The notes under the pieces were generated by a model, which was not told where the DNA came from, did not search any database, and saw nothing but the letters and a program-made list of their open reading frames with translations. Shown piece by piece: positions 16,988-25,610 of a stretch of DNA of 26,140 bases (the stretch's first letter is position 1; each line of letters begins with the position of its first letter). This DNA comes from JBCCJA01 sp039045975 (lineage in GTDB: Bacteria > Planctomycetota > Planctomycetia > Planctomycetales > Planctomycetaceae), in NCBI GenBank assembly GCA_039045975.1, contig JBCCJA010000054.1, positions 1-26,140 of the forward strand, given 5' to 3'. Both the position numbers and the translations under genes were made by a program.

Positions 16988-16999
16988 CGGTGGCGAAAG

Positions 17000-18151
17000 T
17001 CAGACCGCGGCGAGGGAGCCGATCGGATCGCCGATCGTCCACAGGTTCGGGTTCGCCGGGTCGCGGTGGACTTCGCGGTAGAGCGTGTCGCGTTCGTACG
17101 GCTCGCGGCCGGCTTCGCGGATCATGTGGTGCAGCTGCTCGACGGTGAGGCCCTCGGGCGTTTCGGCGCCGGCGTCGTGGTAGATGTTCTCGTGCACGAC
17201 GGTCCCGTCGATGTCGTCGGCCCCGAAGGAGAGGGCGGTCTGGGCGATCGACTCGCCGAGCATTATCCAATACGCCTTGATGTGGTCGAAGTTATCGAGC
17301 ATGAGCCGGCCGAGGGCGATCATGCGGAGGTCCATCATCCCGGTGGGCTTGGCGAGGTCGTCGATCCGCGTGTTGTCGGGGTGGAAGGCGAGCGGGATGA
17401 GCGTCTGGAAGCCGGCGTCGCCGCGGGCGTTCGACTTGTCCTGTTGGGCACGGAGCCGGAGCAGGTGGTCGACGCGGTGCTCGGCCTGGTCGTAGTGGCC
17501 GTAGAGCATCGTCGCGTTGGACCGCAGGCCGAGCCTGTGGGCCGTGTCGTGGATGTCGAACCACTGGCCCGAGTCGGCCTTGTGTTCGCAGAGCTGCTTG
17601 CGGATTTGTTCGTCGAAGATCTCGGCCCCGCCGCCGGGGAGTGAGCCGAGACCGGCGTCGATCAGTTGCTCCATGACCCAGTCGTAGGGCTTCTTGGTCA
17701 TGTGCGAGAACCAGTGCACCTCGACCGGGGTGTATGCCTTAATGTGAAGTTCGGGCCAGGCGTCGCGGATCCAGCGGAGGACGTCGAGGTACCAGTCGAA
17801 TTTCTTCTTGTGGTGCAGGCCGCCGACGACGTGGATCTCGGTCGCGCCGCGTTCTTTCGCCTCGGCGACACGCTCGTGAACCATCTTCTCGTCGAAGACG
17901 TACGACTTTTCGTCACGCAGGTCGGAGCGGAACGCGCAGAACTTGCAGCGGTAGATGCAGACGTTCGTCGGGTTCAGGTGAATGTTCGTGTTGTAGTACG
18001 CGACGTTCCCGTGCCGCCGTTCGCGGACGTGGTTCGCGAGCCGGCCCAACTCCAAGAGCGGTGCTTCGCGGTCGAGGAACACGCCTTCGTCGAACGTGAG
18101 GCGTTCGCCTTCGAAGACTTTCTGCTCGATCTCGGCGAGTGAGGCGGACAT
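17000..18151 (-). CDS. mqnE: Aminofutalosine synthase MqnE (radical SAM)
   Basis: Radical SAM enzyme of the futalosine menaquinone pathway. It adds the adenosyl radical to 3-[(1-carboxyvinyl)oxy]benzoate, with rearrangement and loss of CO2, to give 6-amino-6-deoxyfutalosine. Of 383 residues, the [4Fe-4S] motif C-x3-C-x2-C is at Cys65, Cys69 and Cys72 (PTNVCIYRCKFCAF), preceded by YYNTNIHLNPTN. EIHVVGGLHHKKKFDWY follows and points to MqnE rather than MqnC, along with SLPGGGAEIFDEQIR and the C-terminal FGADDIDGTVVHENIYHDAG. The ATG at 18151 has no Shine-Dalgarno; its upstream sequence is pyrimidine-rich. It lies 65 bases downstream of mqnP and probably heads or continues the transcript through aroA and rsmB. 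mqnA, mqnB and mqnC are not in the window. Confidence 0.94.
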   Translation of the reverse strand: MSASLAEIEQKVFEGERLTFDEGVFLDREAPLLELGRLANHVRERRHGNVAYYNTNIHLNPTNVCIYRCKFCAFRSDLRDEKSYVFDEKMVHERVAEAKERGATEIHVVGGLHHKKKFDWYLDVLRWIRDAWPELHIKAYTPVEVHWFSHMTKKPYDWVMEQLIDAGLGSLPGGGAEIFDEQIRKQLCEHKADSGQWFDIHDTAHRLGLRSNATMLYGHYDQAEHRVDHLLRLRAQQDKSNARGDAGFQTLIPLAFHPDNTRIDDLAKPTGMMDLRMIALGRLMLDNFDHIKAYWIMLGESIAQTALSFGADDIDGTVVHENIYHDAGAETPEGLTVEQLHHMIREAGREPYERDTLYREVHRDPANPNLWTIGDPIGSLAAV

Positions 18152-18216
18152 GGCGGGCGGAGGGGGGTGGGGAGTTCACTGAATCTTAGGGCGGATCGCC
18201 GACGCGGGCGAGATGC

Positions 18217-19083
18217 TCAGGCGGTCCACGCGGCGAAGGCGACGTCGACCGATCCGGCGAAGAGCAGGCCGAGGCTGATCACGGCGTTGATGTTGAAGAA
18301 CGCGACGCCGACGCGTGACAGATCGGCCGGCGACACGATCGTGTGCTCATAGACGAGAAGTCCCGCGACGGCGACGAGCGCGACGAGAGTCACGACGCCG
18401 AGACCGCCGGAGAGCCAGAACATCGCGAGGCAGCCGACGGTGATCGCGTGGCTCGCCGCGGCCAGACGGAGTGCGTTTCCGGTGCCGAGCTTCGCGGGGA
18501 GGCTGTGCAGACCAGTCTTGCGGTCGAAGTCGATGTCTTGGCAGGCGTAGATGACGTCGAAGCCGCCGACCCAAAAGAAGATCGCGGCTGCGAGCCAGAG
18601 CGGCGGCGTCGCGATCGACCCGGTCAACGCGATCCACGCCGCCGGGGGCGACAGCATCAACGCGGCCGCGAGCCAGTAGTGACACCATGAGGTGAAACGC
18701 TTGGCATACGAATAGCCCAGCAGCCAAGCCAGTACGGGCACGGCGAGGATCAGCGGCCAAGCGTTCGGAAGGAACAGGGCGGTCGAGGCGACGAAGCCCG
18801 CACCGCACAGGGCGGTGAAGATGGCCGCCGACGAGGCGGAGACTTCGCCGGCCGGGATCTCGCGGCGGGCCGTCCTCGGGTTTTCGGCGTCGAAGCGTCT
18901 GTCGACGACGCGGTTGAAGGCCATCGCGGCTGATCGCGCGAAGAACATCGCGAGCACGACACCGAGAAGGTCTTGCCAGCGGAACGGGACGTCACGCCAC
19001 GCGAGCAGGGCCGCGAGCAACGCGAACGGCAGCGCGAAAACGGTGTGACTGAGCCGGACGAGGCTGGCGAAACGACGGATCAC
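18217..19083 (-). CDS. mqnP: UbiA-family prenyltransferase, probable MqnP
   Basis: Integral membrane enzyme that attaches a polyprenyl tail to an aromatic acid. Protein of 288 residues with about eight or nine hydrophobic helices. The first Asp-rich motif is NRVVDRRFD and the second DIDFDRKTGLHSLP, which bind Mg-prenyl diphosphate; LSHTVFALPFALLAALLA opens the first helix as in MqnP/UbiA proteins. The neighbouring mqnE and mqnD make the substrate 1,4-dihydroxy-6-naphthoate the likely acceptor, so I assign MqnP by context; UbiA cannot be excluded by sequence alone. I choose the GTG at 19083, which gives the usual family length. An upstream ATG at 19158 would add 25 residues rich in codons rare here (CTA, AGA, GTA) and would cover the CTACGAT box. 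Divergent from coaX. Confidence 0.85.
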   Translation of the reverse strand: MIRRFASLVRLSHTVFALPFALLAALLAWRDVPFRWQDLLGVVLAMFFARSAAMAFNRVVDRRFDAENPRTARREIPAGEVSASSAAIFTALCGAGFVASTALFLPNAWPLILAVPVLAWLLGYSYAKRFTSWCHYWLAAALMLSPPAAWIALTGSIATPPLWLAAAIFFWVGGFDVIYACQDIDFDRKTGLHSLPAKLGTGNALRLAAASHAITVGCLAMFWLSGGLGVVTLVALVAVAGLLVYEHTIVSPADLSRVGVAFFNINAVISLGLLFAGSVDVAFAAWTA

Positions 19084-19113
19084 GGGTGCGGGCTTTTGCG
19101 GAGTCTTTGCCGA

Positions 19114-19142
19114 ATCGTAGGCCGGGTGAGAACGTCTCCCTA
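19114..19142 (-). promoter_or_regulatory. Candidate promoter of mqnP
   Basis: On the minus strand TACGAT (19119-19114) lies 30 bases before the GTG at 19083, with TAGGGA (19142-19137) 17 bases further upstream as a poor -35. The same CTACGAT appears before the permease gene and mqnD. Its position supports the shorter mqnP start. Confidence 0.3.
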
Positions 19143-19185
19143 GTCGGGGCGTTACCATTCCTGCTTCGCGATTCGGAGGATTCCG

Positions 19186-19977
19186 GTGCTGGCGATCGAT
19201 GTCGGGAACACGCGGGTCAAGATCGGGCTGTTCGCCGGGAATGACTGCCGAGGTTCGTACGCGATCCCGGTCGACGCCTGCGGTGATCTCGGCCCGGTCC
19301 GACGCTGGATTTGGGAGGCGGGCGCCGATGTCGACCAGCCGGCGGCGGTCTCGGACGTCAATCCGCTGGTGACACGCGACCTCGTTCGGGCCTGGCGGGA
19401 CGAGTTCGGCGTCACGCCGCGTCCGGTCGGGCGGCCTCGCCGTTGGCTGCTCGACGTCGACGTGGAGAAGCCGGACCGCGTCGGCCCGGATCGCCTGTTC
19501 AACGCGGTCGCGGCGAAGGCTATACGACCGGCCGGCGTCACGACGCTGATCGTCGACGCCGGAACGGCGATTACGGTCGATGTGGTCGACGCTGCGGGCG
19601 CGTTTCGCGGCGGGGCGATCCTGCCCGGGTTCGGCCTGTCGGCTAAAGCCCTCAACGCGTACACGGCGTCGCTGCCGGCGGTGCCTTCTGCCGACGTGGC
19701 ATCGGACACGCCGACCGCGATCGGGCGGGATACGACGGCGGCGATCCGCTCCGGGCTTTTCTGGGGCGCCGTCGGTGCCGTCAACGAGTTGATCGCACGT
19801 CAGCGTTCGGAACTGGGTGTCTCGGACGTCGACAGCGAAATCGTGGTGACGGGCGGGGCGGGCCCGCGGCTGGTGCCGTATGTCGCCGGCGCTCGTGCCG
19901 AACCCTATTTGGCGCTGACGGGGCTCGTCCTGACGGCCGCGGACGAGGCCGAGCACGGCGAGGCCGCCGACCTGTGA
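19186..19977 (+). CDS. coaX: Type III pantothenate kinase
   Basis: Phosphorylates pantothenate with ATP in the first step of coenzyme A synthesis; type III enzymes are not inhibited by CoA and belong to the ASKHA fold. Of 263 residues, the N-terminal phosphate loop is DVGNTRVKIG (5-14), GPDRL (100-104) carries the catalytic-region Asp102, and VDAGTAITVD (123-132) with GGAILPG (142-148) completes the ATP and pantothenate sites. The GTG start at 19186 is fixed by a strong GGAGGA at 19175-19180, 5 bases upstream, and yields the DVGNT motif at the usual position. Divergent from mqnP across about 100 bases and overlapping the TrmE-like gene by 4 bases (GTGA), so the two are translationally coupled. 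Confidence 0.95.
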   Translation: MLAIDVGNTRVKIGLFAGNDCRGSYAIPVDACGDLGPVRRWIWEAGADVDQPAAVSDVNPLVTRDLVRAWRDEFGVTPRPVGRPRRWLLDVDVEKPDRVGPDRLFNAVAAKAIRPAGVTTLIVDAGTAITVDVVDAAGAFRGGAILPGFGLSAKALNAYTASLPAVPSADVASDTPTAIGRDTTAAIRSGLFWGAVGAVNELIARQRSELGVSDVDSEIVVTGGAGPRLVPYVAGARAEPYLALTGLVLTAADEAEHGEAADL

Positions 19978-21110
19978 ACGGGCCGCCGCGGGGCACATTT
20001 GCGGTGCTGACGCCACCGGGTTCGGGGGCGATCGCGGTCGTCGGGATTTCGGGCGACGCCGACCTGCTGCTGCGGCGGGGTTTGCTCGATGCGACGCGGC
20101 TTTCGCCGAACGAAATCGGGCTCCGGGACTTCGCCGGAGAAGACGTGGTCGTGGTGCGGACTGCCGCCGAAACCTTTGAGGCCCACTGCCACGGCGGCGT
20201 GGCGGCGGTCGGGCGTTTGCGGGCCGCGCTGACGCGGGGCGGTTTGCGAGAGGTCGACCCGTGGGAGTTTGCCGATGTCGGGTTCGACCGAATCTGGCGG
20301 CGAGCACTCGCCGGGGCGTCGACCGCGTCGGTGGCAGGCGCTCTGATCGCTCAGCGGGTCGCGTGGTCCGATTTTTTCACGAGACTGATCGAAGCGCCGG
20401 CGGGAGAGGCTGTGGGGCGGATAGATGCGGTCTTCGCGCGGTCGGCCGAGGGGCGATCGCTGGTGTCGCGGGCTCGCGTCGTGCTGTGTGGCCGGCCGAA
20501 CGTGGGAAAATCGAGCCTCCTGAACGCGCTCGCCGGCTTCGGCCGGGCGATCGTTTCGGACCGACCGGGGACGACGCGTGACGTCGTTGAGGTCGAGGCC
20601 GCGTTCGGCGGACGGCCGGTCACGCTTTGCGATACGGCCGGCCTGCGAACGAGCGGCGACGTGGTCGAAGCCGAGGGCGTCCGCCGCACTCAGACGGCGG
20701 TCGACGAGGCCGATCTCAGGCTGGTCGTTCTGGACCGCTCGCGGGCTGTGACGGAGACCGACGAAGAAGTGTTTGAACGTGCGGCGTCGGCCGGGCCGAG
20801 CATCGTAGTCTTTAACAAGATCGATCTTCCGGGCGATTCGACGGGCCCGGCGATATTCAGGTCGCGGGCCGAAATTTATGAAGTCTCGGCGATTACTGGA
20901 GAGGCCCTTCAAGATCTTGCCGCCGCCGTCGGTCGGAGTTGTGGTATTGGAGATAGGCCTGCCGAAGCGGTCCCGTTCGCGGCCGAACTGGAGAGCTTTC
21001 TCGCCGACCTACGCGTGCTCGTCGGCTCGGGCGAAGACCCGAGAGGCCAAATAAACCGATTCTTCCCCGCGGCAGACGGCGTCGCGGCGCAACCTGGTCG
21101 AAGCGGTTGA
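19974..21110 (+). CDS. TrmE/MnmE-like GTPase lacking the tRNA-modification motif
   Basis: Protein of 378 residues related to MnmE, the tRNA U34-modification GTPase, but shortened. A degenerate TrmE N-domain is present (AVLTPPGSGAIAVVGISG at 10-27; EAHCHGG at 69-75). The G domain is complete: GRPNVGKSS (173-181), the K-loop/switch PGTTRDVVE (198-206), DTAGLR (220-225), NKID (281-284) and SAITGE (305-310). MnmE is normally about 450-480 residues and ends in C-x-G-K-x-C, whose Cys is catalytic. Here the helical domain after residue 330 is reduced and no such motif exists; the chain ends AAQPGRSG. It is therefore unlikely to modify tRNA by itself. The GTG start overlaps the coaX stop. A phage-like gene begins 52 bases downstream, so truncation of the 3' end by an insertion is possible, but this could equally be a normal paralogue family. 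Confidence 0.85.
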   Translation: MNGPPRGTFAVLTPPGSGAIAVVGISGDADLLLRRGLLDATRLSPNEIGLRDFAGEDVVVVRTAAETFEAHCHGGVAAVGRLRAALTRGGLREVDPWEFADVGFDRIWRRALAGASTASVAGALIAQRVAWSDFFTRLIEAPAGEAVGRIDAVFARSAEGRSLVSRARVVLCGRPNVGKSSLLNALAGFGRAIVSDRPGTTRDVVEVEAAFGGRPVTLCDTAGLRTSGDVVEAEGVRRTQTAVDEADLRLVVLDRSRAVTETDEEVFERAASAGPSIVVFNKIDLPGDSTGPAIFRSRAEIYEVSAITGEALQDLAAAVGRSCGIGDRPAEAVPFAAELESFLADLRVLVGSGEDPRGQINRFFPAADGVAAQPGRSG

Positions 21111-21162
21111 GCGGCGGCGTGTTCTGGGTCCGTCGCGATCGGCCCGGATCGGTGAGGCACGG

Positions 21163-23460
21163 ATGGCGGTCGGAGACGTTACGGCGGCGGCGGTGAGGCC
21201 GAGCGGTTGGGAAATCGATGTCACGATCGAAGGTTGGGTCGGCGACGCCGGTTCGATCGCCTACGACTTCGGGCTAGACGGCGAGAATCGGGCGACGGCC
21301 GCCACGCCTCGGCTCACATTGACGGGGCCGGGATATTCGAGCCAGGCGACGCCGACGTCGGTCGACCGCACTGTGTACCTGACGAAAGCGGTCCGGCTGC
21401 CGCATCCGGATCAGCAGATATTAAATGAGACGGCTTCCGGCGCGGACCTCGTCGTGCGGGTCGCGCTGTCGAGCTACGTCCATGTCGGTGATACCGGCCT
21501 GGTGGCGTCTTTCCCGGACGGCTGGGCGACGAACGCCGGTACGGCGGCGGGCCCGACGGCGGCGACACCGTCGGTTTCCGTCGCGAACGGTTCGACCGAG
21601 GGCTACGGGAACGTTATCGGTCAGTGGGACCATGTGGCCGGGGTCGCGACGGCGGACACGGTGACCGGCGATTTCAAGGCGGCGTTTAACGCCGCCCACA
21701 GGCGTGGCGTCGCCTGCGTGCGATTGACGGCCACCGGGAAGACGTCGAGCCACTCTCAATCATTTACTGTCGGTTCGCCGTCGAAAGCACTGCGTCGGTC
21801 TGGCCGATACGGGTACGCGTATGAGGGGACGTTCTCGATCGACGGGTTCGACCAGGGCGAGTTGATCGATCTGCGAGCCGAAGCATTTCCGGCCTCTGGT
21901 GACGCGGCGTCGGTCCTCGATACCGATGAAAATACCGACATCGATGTCGTCGCCCGCGGGTACAACCGGGCGACAATTCTGTGCGATAAAAATTCGACGA
22001 CGGCACGCTACGCCTATGTCGACCCTGCCGGAAGCGATTCAACGGGCGTTGTCGACGCGTCGGCCACGACGGCGGCGGCGAGTCCGTTCGCGACGATCCT
22101 CGCGGCGTTGGCCGCGGACTCTTCGGCGGCGACCCGTGTCCGACTCCTTGCAGGGACGCACACACTCTCGGGCCCCATCGGGCCAACCACGGGGAATACG
22201 TGGCGGACGGTCGAGGCTGCGCCCGGAGTCGGGCGTTCGTCGGCCGTCATCTCGATCCCGGCCAGCGCGACGTTCAATTACTCGACGAGTTACTTTCTTG
22301 TGCGAGGCGTGACGGTCACCGCGGCGACGAACGCTTATTTTGCCGGCGGTAACGGTGACCGTGTCCTGCGGTTCGTCGACTGTGATATGACCCGCGACGG
22401 CACGACCGTCACCGGTCACGGATATCGATCGGCGGGCACCTTTATCGAGAACTGTGTGCTCCCGGACGGGGAGCCGCTGCGGGAGATCGGCGTCACGTCA
22501 AAAACGCGGTACGCGATCGACGGCTGCACGGGACATGACCTCGGTCTCGTCGCCCACCGCGTCGTCGCCTGTGCTTTCACGGGCGACACCGGATTGCAGC
22601 CGCCCGCGCAGGCGCTTAACCCGCCCATCGATAATTTTTATATGCTCAATACGAGCATGCTCGGCCGCACGGGCTTCGGATCTGCGGTGAAGTTTGCGTC
22701 CGGATCGGGTCGGGATCTGAACGACGCGGCGATCATCGGTTGCATCCTGGAAACGGCCCAAGAGGAGGGCCAGCCGCTCGTCGAAATATCGGGGAGTAGT
22801 TCGCGAACGTTGACTGCGAACGTCTTGCTGTGGGGGAACACTTTCGTCGGGAACCGCTTGCAGCTGGGCTACAACGACATCGGGTCGTCGGCGACGCCGC
22901 AGCGTCTGTGGTCGGTGCGTTTTAACAGCTGGTCGAATTTCAATGTCAAGTCGGACCTGTTCGGAACACCGGACGGCGCCCGTGTCGGGAACTGGGCCGT
23001 CGTGCACGGCGTCGATTGGTTTAATAATCTGTATGAGACGACCGCGAGTTTTTCCGCCGGCGGTTCGAGCAACCTCGGGTTCGACGGTCTCGGCACGCGG
23101 TATCTGGGAGTGGGCAACGCGGGGTACATCGACGACGCGTCGGCCCCGATCGGGGACGGGAGCGCAAACGGCGACTACACCCCGGCGGAAGGCTCGCCGC
23201 TGCGGACGGAGCCGGCACCCGAGCCCCGGCCGTTTGTCGATCTGAACGGGGTGACGCGGGCCGCCAGCGGGATCGGTGCGATCGCGATCGGGACGACTGT
23301 TGGTGAAGTCTCGGCGGACGCGTTTACATCCCGGCCGTGGGTTTTGGGCTGGCCGTGGTCGGCCGCGTTCGGCGTCGCGAGGCGGTTGCGGATCGGGGCA
23401 CGACGCGCGATGCGTGCCCGTTTTGCCACGTCCCGTAATCCGATGCGGCGGGCGGGCTAG
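21163..23460 (+). CDS. Phage-tail-like right-handed beta-helix protein
   Basis: Protein of 765 residues, function not firmly recognised. It has no signal peptide. Residues 1-280 look like one or two beta-sandwich modules (VTAAAVRPSGWEIDVTIEGW; GTFSIDGFDQGELIDLRAEAFP). From about residue 284 a pectate-lyase-like parallel beta-helix starts with YVDPAGSDSTG, SPFATILAAL and RVRLLAGTHTLSG, and closes near residues 705-725 with FVDLNGVTRAASGIGAIAIG, the cap typical of such helices. The last 40 residues are Arg-rich. Cytoplasmic beta-helix proteins of this size are typical of phage tail fibres or tailspikes, which fits a prophage remnant, but no other phage gene is present. GAGG lies 5 bases before the ATG. 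Slightly AT-richer stretches and codons such as ATA and TTA set it apart from its neighbours. Confidence 0.7.
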   Translation: MAVGDVTAAAVRPSGWEIDVTIEGWVGDAGSIAYDFGLDGENRATAATPRLTLTGPGYSSQATPTSVDRTVYLTKAVRLPHPDQQILNETASGADLVVRVALSSYVHVGDTGLVASFPDGWATNAGTAAGPTAATPSVSVANGSTEGYGNVIGQWDHVAGVATADTVTGDFKAAFNAAHRRGVACVRLTATGKTSSHSQSFTVGSPSKALRRSGRYGYAYEGTFSIDGFDQGELIDLRAEAFPASGDAASVLDTDENTDIDVVARGYNRATILCDKNSTTARYAYVDPAGSDSTGVVDASATTAAASPFATILAALAADSSAATRVRLLAGTHTLSGPIGPTTGNTWRTVEAAPGVGRSSAVISIPASATFNYSTSYFLVRGVTVTAATNAYFAGGNGDRVLRFVDCDMTRDGTTVTGHGYRSAGTFIENCVLPDGEPLREIGVTSKTRYAIDGCTGHDLGLVAHRVVACAFTGDTGLQPPAQALNPPIDNFYMLNTSMLGRTGFGSAVKFASGSGRDLNDAAIIGCILETAQEEGQPLVEISGSSSRTLTANVLLWGNTFVGNRLQLGYNDIGSSATPQRLWSVRFNSWSNFNVKSDLFGTPDGARVGNWAVVHGVDWFNNLYETTASFSAGGSSNLGFDGLGTRYLGVGNAGYIDDASAPIGDGSANGDYTPAEGSPLRTEPAPEPRPFVDLNGVTRAASGIGAIAIGTTVGEVSADAFTSRPWVLGWPWSAAFGVARRLRIGARRAMRARFATSRNPMRRAG

Positions 23461-23573
23461 AGCGACCACGCTCTATGTGTCGCGGCGTATGGACGTCTTC
23501 CGTCCGTCGAGCGTTCACCGTTCCGCCGCCGAGACACGCGACGGGTAACTCGATGCCGATGGAGCCGCCGCGA

Positions 23574-25493
23574 TCATCCGGCCGCCTCGACCCACCGGTC
23601 TTCCAGGTCTGCCAGTTCGCGCTTGCGGGAGTCGTATTCGGAGCGCACGTCCTGAATACGGCCGGCGTTTGAGAGTATGGCGGGATCGATGAGTTCGGCT
23701 TCGAGCTCGACGAGTCTGCCCTCGACCTCGGCGATCTCGGCTTCCAGGTCCTCGATGTTGCGATAGGGGTACTTAGGACGGTCTGTTTGAGGCTTTGATT
23801 TCTGGCGGGCGGACGCGGCCGGCCGGTCGGGGCGTCGCGACTTCGGTTCGGTCGGCTGCGAGGTCTCGATACGGCTCCGGAAGGCCCGGTAGTCGGAGAA
23901 ATTGCCTTCGTGTTCTCTCCAGACCCCGTCGTCCCAGACGAGGACGTGGGTGGCGAGGGCGTCGAGGAAGGCGCGGTCGTGGCTGACGAACAGGATCGTG
24001 CCGTCGTACTTGGCCAAAGCCGCTTCGAGGGCTTCGACGGCCCAGAGGTCGAGGTGGTTGGTCGGCTCGTCGAGGACCATGACGTTGCAGGGCAAGGCGG
24101 CGAGCCGGGCGAGTGCGACCTTGCCCCGTTCGCCGCCCGACATGGCGCCGATTTTGTGCAGTGACAGATCGTCCTTGATCCCGAACTTGGCGAGGATCGC
24201 GCGGGCGTGGCCGGGCGTCATCGTCATGTCTTTGGGGGGGCGGACGGCCTCGATGCAGTCGGTCTCGGACGAAACCGAACTCAATTTCTGGTCGTAGTAG
24301 CCGACCTCGACGTTGGCCCCGATGCGGAAGGTCCCGGCGTCGGGTGGCAACTCTCCGAGGAGCGTTTTTAAGAGTGTTGTCTTACCGCAACCGTTGGGGC
24401 CGACGAGCCCCCAGCGTTGGCCACGTTCGATTCTGAGACTTAAGTCTGCGAATAAGTCCCCGGCCGCTTGGCCGTCTTCGCGTTCGGCGAATCCCTTCGT
24501 GAGGCCTTTGCATTCGAGGACGAGATCACCCGTGCGTGTGGCCTCGCCGAAATCCATCGCGAGGCGTTCGAACTCGTCGGGCCGGTCGATGCGTTCAAGT
24601 TTGGCGAGTTTCTTTTCGCGATCTTGGGCCTGTTTCGTTTTTTGGCCGGCTTTGTTTTTCGCGATGAAGGCTTTTTGGCGGGCGATCTCGTCGAGCTGCC
24701 GTTCGTGGGCGTTGAGTTGGATCGCGTGACGCTCTTCGCGTTGTTCGCGATAGCGGGTGTAGTTGCCCCTGTAGAGGGCGACGTGAGAGCGATGGAGTTC
24801 GATCACGCGGTCGACGGTCCGGTCGAGAAACAACCGGTCGTGGCTGACGAGGACGAAGGTCTTCTCGCCGGTGGTCAGGAAGTTTTCGAGCCATTCGACC
24901 GACTGCACGTCGAGGTGGTTGGTCGGCTCGTCTAGGAACATCACGTCGGGTGAGCGGAGCAGGAGCCGCGCGAGGAGGACGCGGTTGAGTTGCCCGCCGG
25001 AGAAGGTGTCGAGCGGGCGTTCGTACTCGGCGTCGGTGAAGCCTAGGCCGTGGAGCACCTCGTCGACGAGGTGGTCGATGTTGTAGGCGTCTTTGCGGGT
25101 CAGTTCTTCTTGGAGGTGGTCGTAGCGCTGGCCGAGCGTGTCGAGTTCGGCCGGGTGGGTGACCTCGGCCATTTTGTTGGCGAGTTCTTCGGCCTCGTGT
25201 TGCAGGTCGTAGAGGTGCTGCAGTCCGGTTTTGGCTTCGTCGATGAGGCTGCGGCCGGGGTCGAATTTGGGCCGCTGCTCGAGCATGGCGATGTCGACGT
25301 CGTTCGGCGTTTCGACGACGCCGTTATCAGGATGATCTTCGCCGATGAGGCAGCGGAGTAGCGTGCTCTTGCCGGTTCCGTTGGGGCCGACGAGGCCGAT
25401 GCGGTCGCCCGCCTTCACGTCGAAAGTGACGTTGGAGAAAACCGGGCCGCGGTCGAATTGGCGGATGAGGTCGCGGCAGGAGAGGAGGATCAT
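23574..25493 (-). CDS. ABC-F family ATPase (translation factor type)
   Basis: Cytoplasmic protein of 639 residues with two ABC ATPase domains and no membrane segment, as in ABC-F proteins that bind the ribosomal E site. Domain 1 has Walker A GPNGTGKST (36-44), signature FSGGQ (164-168) and Walker B with DEPTNHLD (188-195). The charged linker about 245-315 is the P-site tRNA-interaction motif. Domain 2 has GPNGCGKTT (365-373), MSGGE (451-455) and DEPTNHLD (475-482). A C-terminal coiled coil (about 575-636) after a Lys/Arg/Pro-rich stretch points to the Uup/YdiF/YfmR groups. Both sites look catalytically competent. The subfamily, and whether it confers antibiotic resistance, cannot be settled by eye. 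It diverges from mqnD across 117 bases. Confidence 0.94.
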   Translation of the reverse strand: MILLSCRDLIRQFDRGPVFSNVTFDVKAGDRIGLVGPNGTGKSTLLRCLIGEDHPDNGVVETPNDVDIAMLEQRPKFDPGRSLIDEAKTGLQHLYDLQHEAEELANKMAEVTHPAELDTLGQRYDHLQEELTRKDAYNIDHLVDEVLHGLGFTDAEYERPLDTFSGGQLNRVLLARLLLRSPDVMFLDEPTNHLDVQSVEWLENFLTTGEKTFVLVSHDRLFLDRTVDRVIELHRSHVALYRGNYTRYREQREERHAIQLNAHERQLDEIARQKAFIAKNKAGQKTKQAQDREKKLAKLERIDRPDEFERLAMDFGEATRTGDLVLECKGLTKGFAEREDGQAAGDLFADLSLRIERGQRWGLVGPNGCGKTTLLKTLLGELPPDAGTFRIGANVEVGYYDQKLSSVSSETDCIEAVRPPKDMTMTPGHARAILAKFGIKDDLSLHKIGAMSGGERGKVALARLAALPCNVMVLDEPTNHLDLWAVEALEAALAKYDGTILFVSHDRAFLDALATHVLVWDDGVWREHEGNFSDYRAFRSRIETSQPTEPKSRRPDRPAASARQKSKPQTDRPKYPYRNIEDLEAEIAEVEGRLVELEAELIDPAILSNAGRIQDVRSEYDSRKRELADLEDRWVEAAG

Positions 25494-25563
25494 TGGAAAT
25501 CGTGGCGGATGAGCCGGATTCGGTGGGGCGGAGGGCGGCGGTTTTTGCCCGCGGGACTACGAT

Positions 25564-25593
25564 GGAGATAGAAACAGCCCGTGAAGTATCTCC
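25564..25593. promoter_or_regulatory. Inverted repeat in the mqnD upstream region
   Basis: GGAGATA (25564-25570) and TATCTCC (25587-25593) are perfect 7-base inverted copies separated by 16 bases. They start immediately after a TACGAT box (25558-25563) that may be the mqnD -10 element, so the repeat would lie in the 5' leader or overlap the transcription start. Role unknown. Confidence 0.3.
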
Positions 25594-25610
25594 GTTGAAA
25601 GCGTCTGTCG

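Noticed and set aside
19084..20307. Upstream extension of the mqnP frame, antisense to coaX and the TrmE-like gene
   Set aside because: Shadow of two well-supported genes; real membrane-protein sequence begins just after 19083.
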